Source: Deinococcus radiophilus
Lineage (GTDB): Bacteria > Deinococcota > Deinococci > Deinococcales > Deinococcaceae
Reading direction: 5' to 3'
NCBI RefSeq assembly: GCF_020889625.1
Contig: NZ_CP086380.1
Location: 205,001 to 269,000, forward strand
DNA length: 64,000 bases
Shown: piece by piece, positions 61,309-64,000 of the stretch
Layout of the letters: each line of letters starts with the position of its first letter
Position numbering within the stretch: the stretch's first letter is position 1
The notes under the pieces: model-generated
What the model was told of the DNA's origin: nothing
Seen by the model: only the letters and a program-made list of their open reading frames with translations
Databases searched by the model: none
Position numbers and translations under genes: made by a program

Positions 61309-61785
61309 ATGTCCCGTCGCCGTAGAGCAGAAGTGCGCCAGCTCCAGCCTGACCTGGTTTACCAGGACGTGCTGGTGAGCGCCATGATCAACCGTCTGAT
61401 GCAGGACGGTAAGAAGAACCTGGCCAGCCGTATTTTTTACGGAGCCTGCCGTCTGATTCAGGAACGCACCGGCCAAGAGCCGCTCAAGGTCTTCAAAGAA
61501 GCCTTTGAGAACGTCAAGCCCCGTGTAGAAGTTCGTAGCCGCCGTGTAGGTGGGAGCACCTACCAGGTACCGGTGGAGTTCGACAAGAACCCCCGCCGCC
61601 AGCAGAGCCTGACCCTGCGCTGGATGGTCAACGCTGCGGGCAGCCGCCCTGAGCGCACTGCGATTGAGCGTCTGGCCGGTGAAATCATGGACGCTGCCGA
61701 AGGCCGTGGCGGCGCCATGAAGAAAAAAGACGACGTAGAGCGTATGGCTGAAGCTAACCGCGCCTACGCGCACTACCGCTGGTAA
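61309..61785 (+). CDS. rpsG: 30S ribosomal protein S7
   Basis: 158 residues, starting [20 protein letters not shown] and ending AYAHYRW, as in the family. [15 protein letters not shown] (here [14 protein letters not shown]) and [13 protein letters not shown] are diagnostic. It nucleates assembly of the 30S head. AAGGAGG lies nine bases before the ATG. Second gene of rpsL-rpsG-fusA. Confidence 0.98.
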   Translation: MSRRRRAEVRQLQPDLVYQDVLVSAMINRLMQDGKKNLASRIFYGACRLIQERTGQEPLKVFKEAFENVKPRVEVRSRRVGGSTYQVPVEFDKNPRRQQSLTLRWMVNAAGSRPERTAIERLAGEIMDAAEGRGGAMKKKDDVERMAEANRAYAHYRW

Positions 61786-61940
61786 TTTCCTGCTGACCGG
61801 GGCAGGGGAAAATGGCCAGAAGCTGGCTGGGGTCCCTTGCCCCTTGGCATGAAAACCAATAGACCGAGAAACTTCACAGTCACTTCAACGTGCAGCGCGT
61901 GACACTCCGTTCACGTCAGGCTGCCAAGATGAGGGAGTTT

Positions 61941-64000
<2,060 letters not shown>

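Overview
The window comes from a Deinococcus chromosome. I infer this from the GC-rich sequence, the uvrB gene preceded by a palindrome resembling the radiation/desiccation response motif, a stand-alone nitric oxide synthase oxygenase, a PolX-PHP protein, the UbiA-type prenyltransferase of quinone synthesis, and many start codons placed 6 to 9 bases after a TANNNT -10 box (leaderless transcripts, a known Deinococcus trait). No prophage, insertion sequence, CRISPR array, rRNA operon or origin was seen. Gene density is normal for a core chromosome region.

Layout. 1-5.4 kb: end of a HAD phosphatase, a GbsR/MarR regulator coupled to an alpha/beta hydrolase, uvrB, then two small damaged genes (a zinc-ribbon protein and a membrane protein). 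5.6-12.4 kb: tRNA-Ala, mnmE, a secreted hydrolase, a YigZ-Nudix pair, ilvE and an O-acetylhomoserine sulfhydrylase. 12.5-19.9 kb: ftsH, coaBC, argR, an OmpR-type two-component system and a degenerate class III cyclase. 20.2-25.3 kb: a prenyltransferase unit, tRNAs Pro-Gly, Arg and Leu, ricT and an FUSC exporter-like protein. 25.5-33.7 kb: a secreted RidA, an unusual pyruvate-kinase-like protein, lepA, a C39-peptidase/TPR protein, a lipoprotein esterase and nos. 33.8-41.7 kb: a secreted protein, signal peptidase I, FKBP, polX, lplA, a regulator facing a frameshifted MFS transporter, ftsY and a glutaredoxin. 41.8-51.6 kb: an amidase, an MFS transporter, a parvulin, a nuclease, acyl-CoA dehydrogenase, VanW, an HD protein and an enoyl-CoA hydratase. 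51.8-64 kb is dominated by translation: rpsP, rpsA, rpmE, tuf with an upstream tRNA Thr-Tyr-Thr cluster, a heterodimeric ABC exporter, and rpsL-rpsG-fusA (fusA runs off the end).

Functional themes are translation, cell envelope biogenesis, DNA repair (uvrB, polX) and central or amino-acid metabolism (ilvE, metY, argR, coaBC). The points most worth a second look are the PolX protein that has lost its polymerase catalytic aspartates and thumb, the zinc-ribbon gene whose start lies in a perfect hairpin and whose frame is broken by one extra G, the rpsL start that seems to be CTG, the RDRM-like site of uvrB, and the widespread leaderless promoter geometry. I found nothing that amounts to a clearly new multi-gene system.
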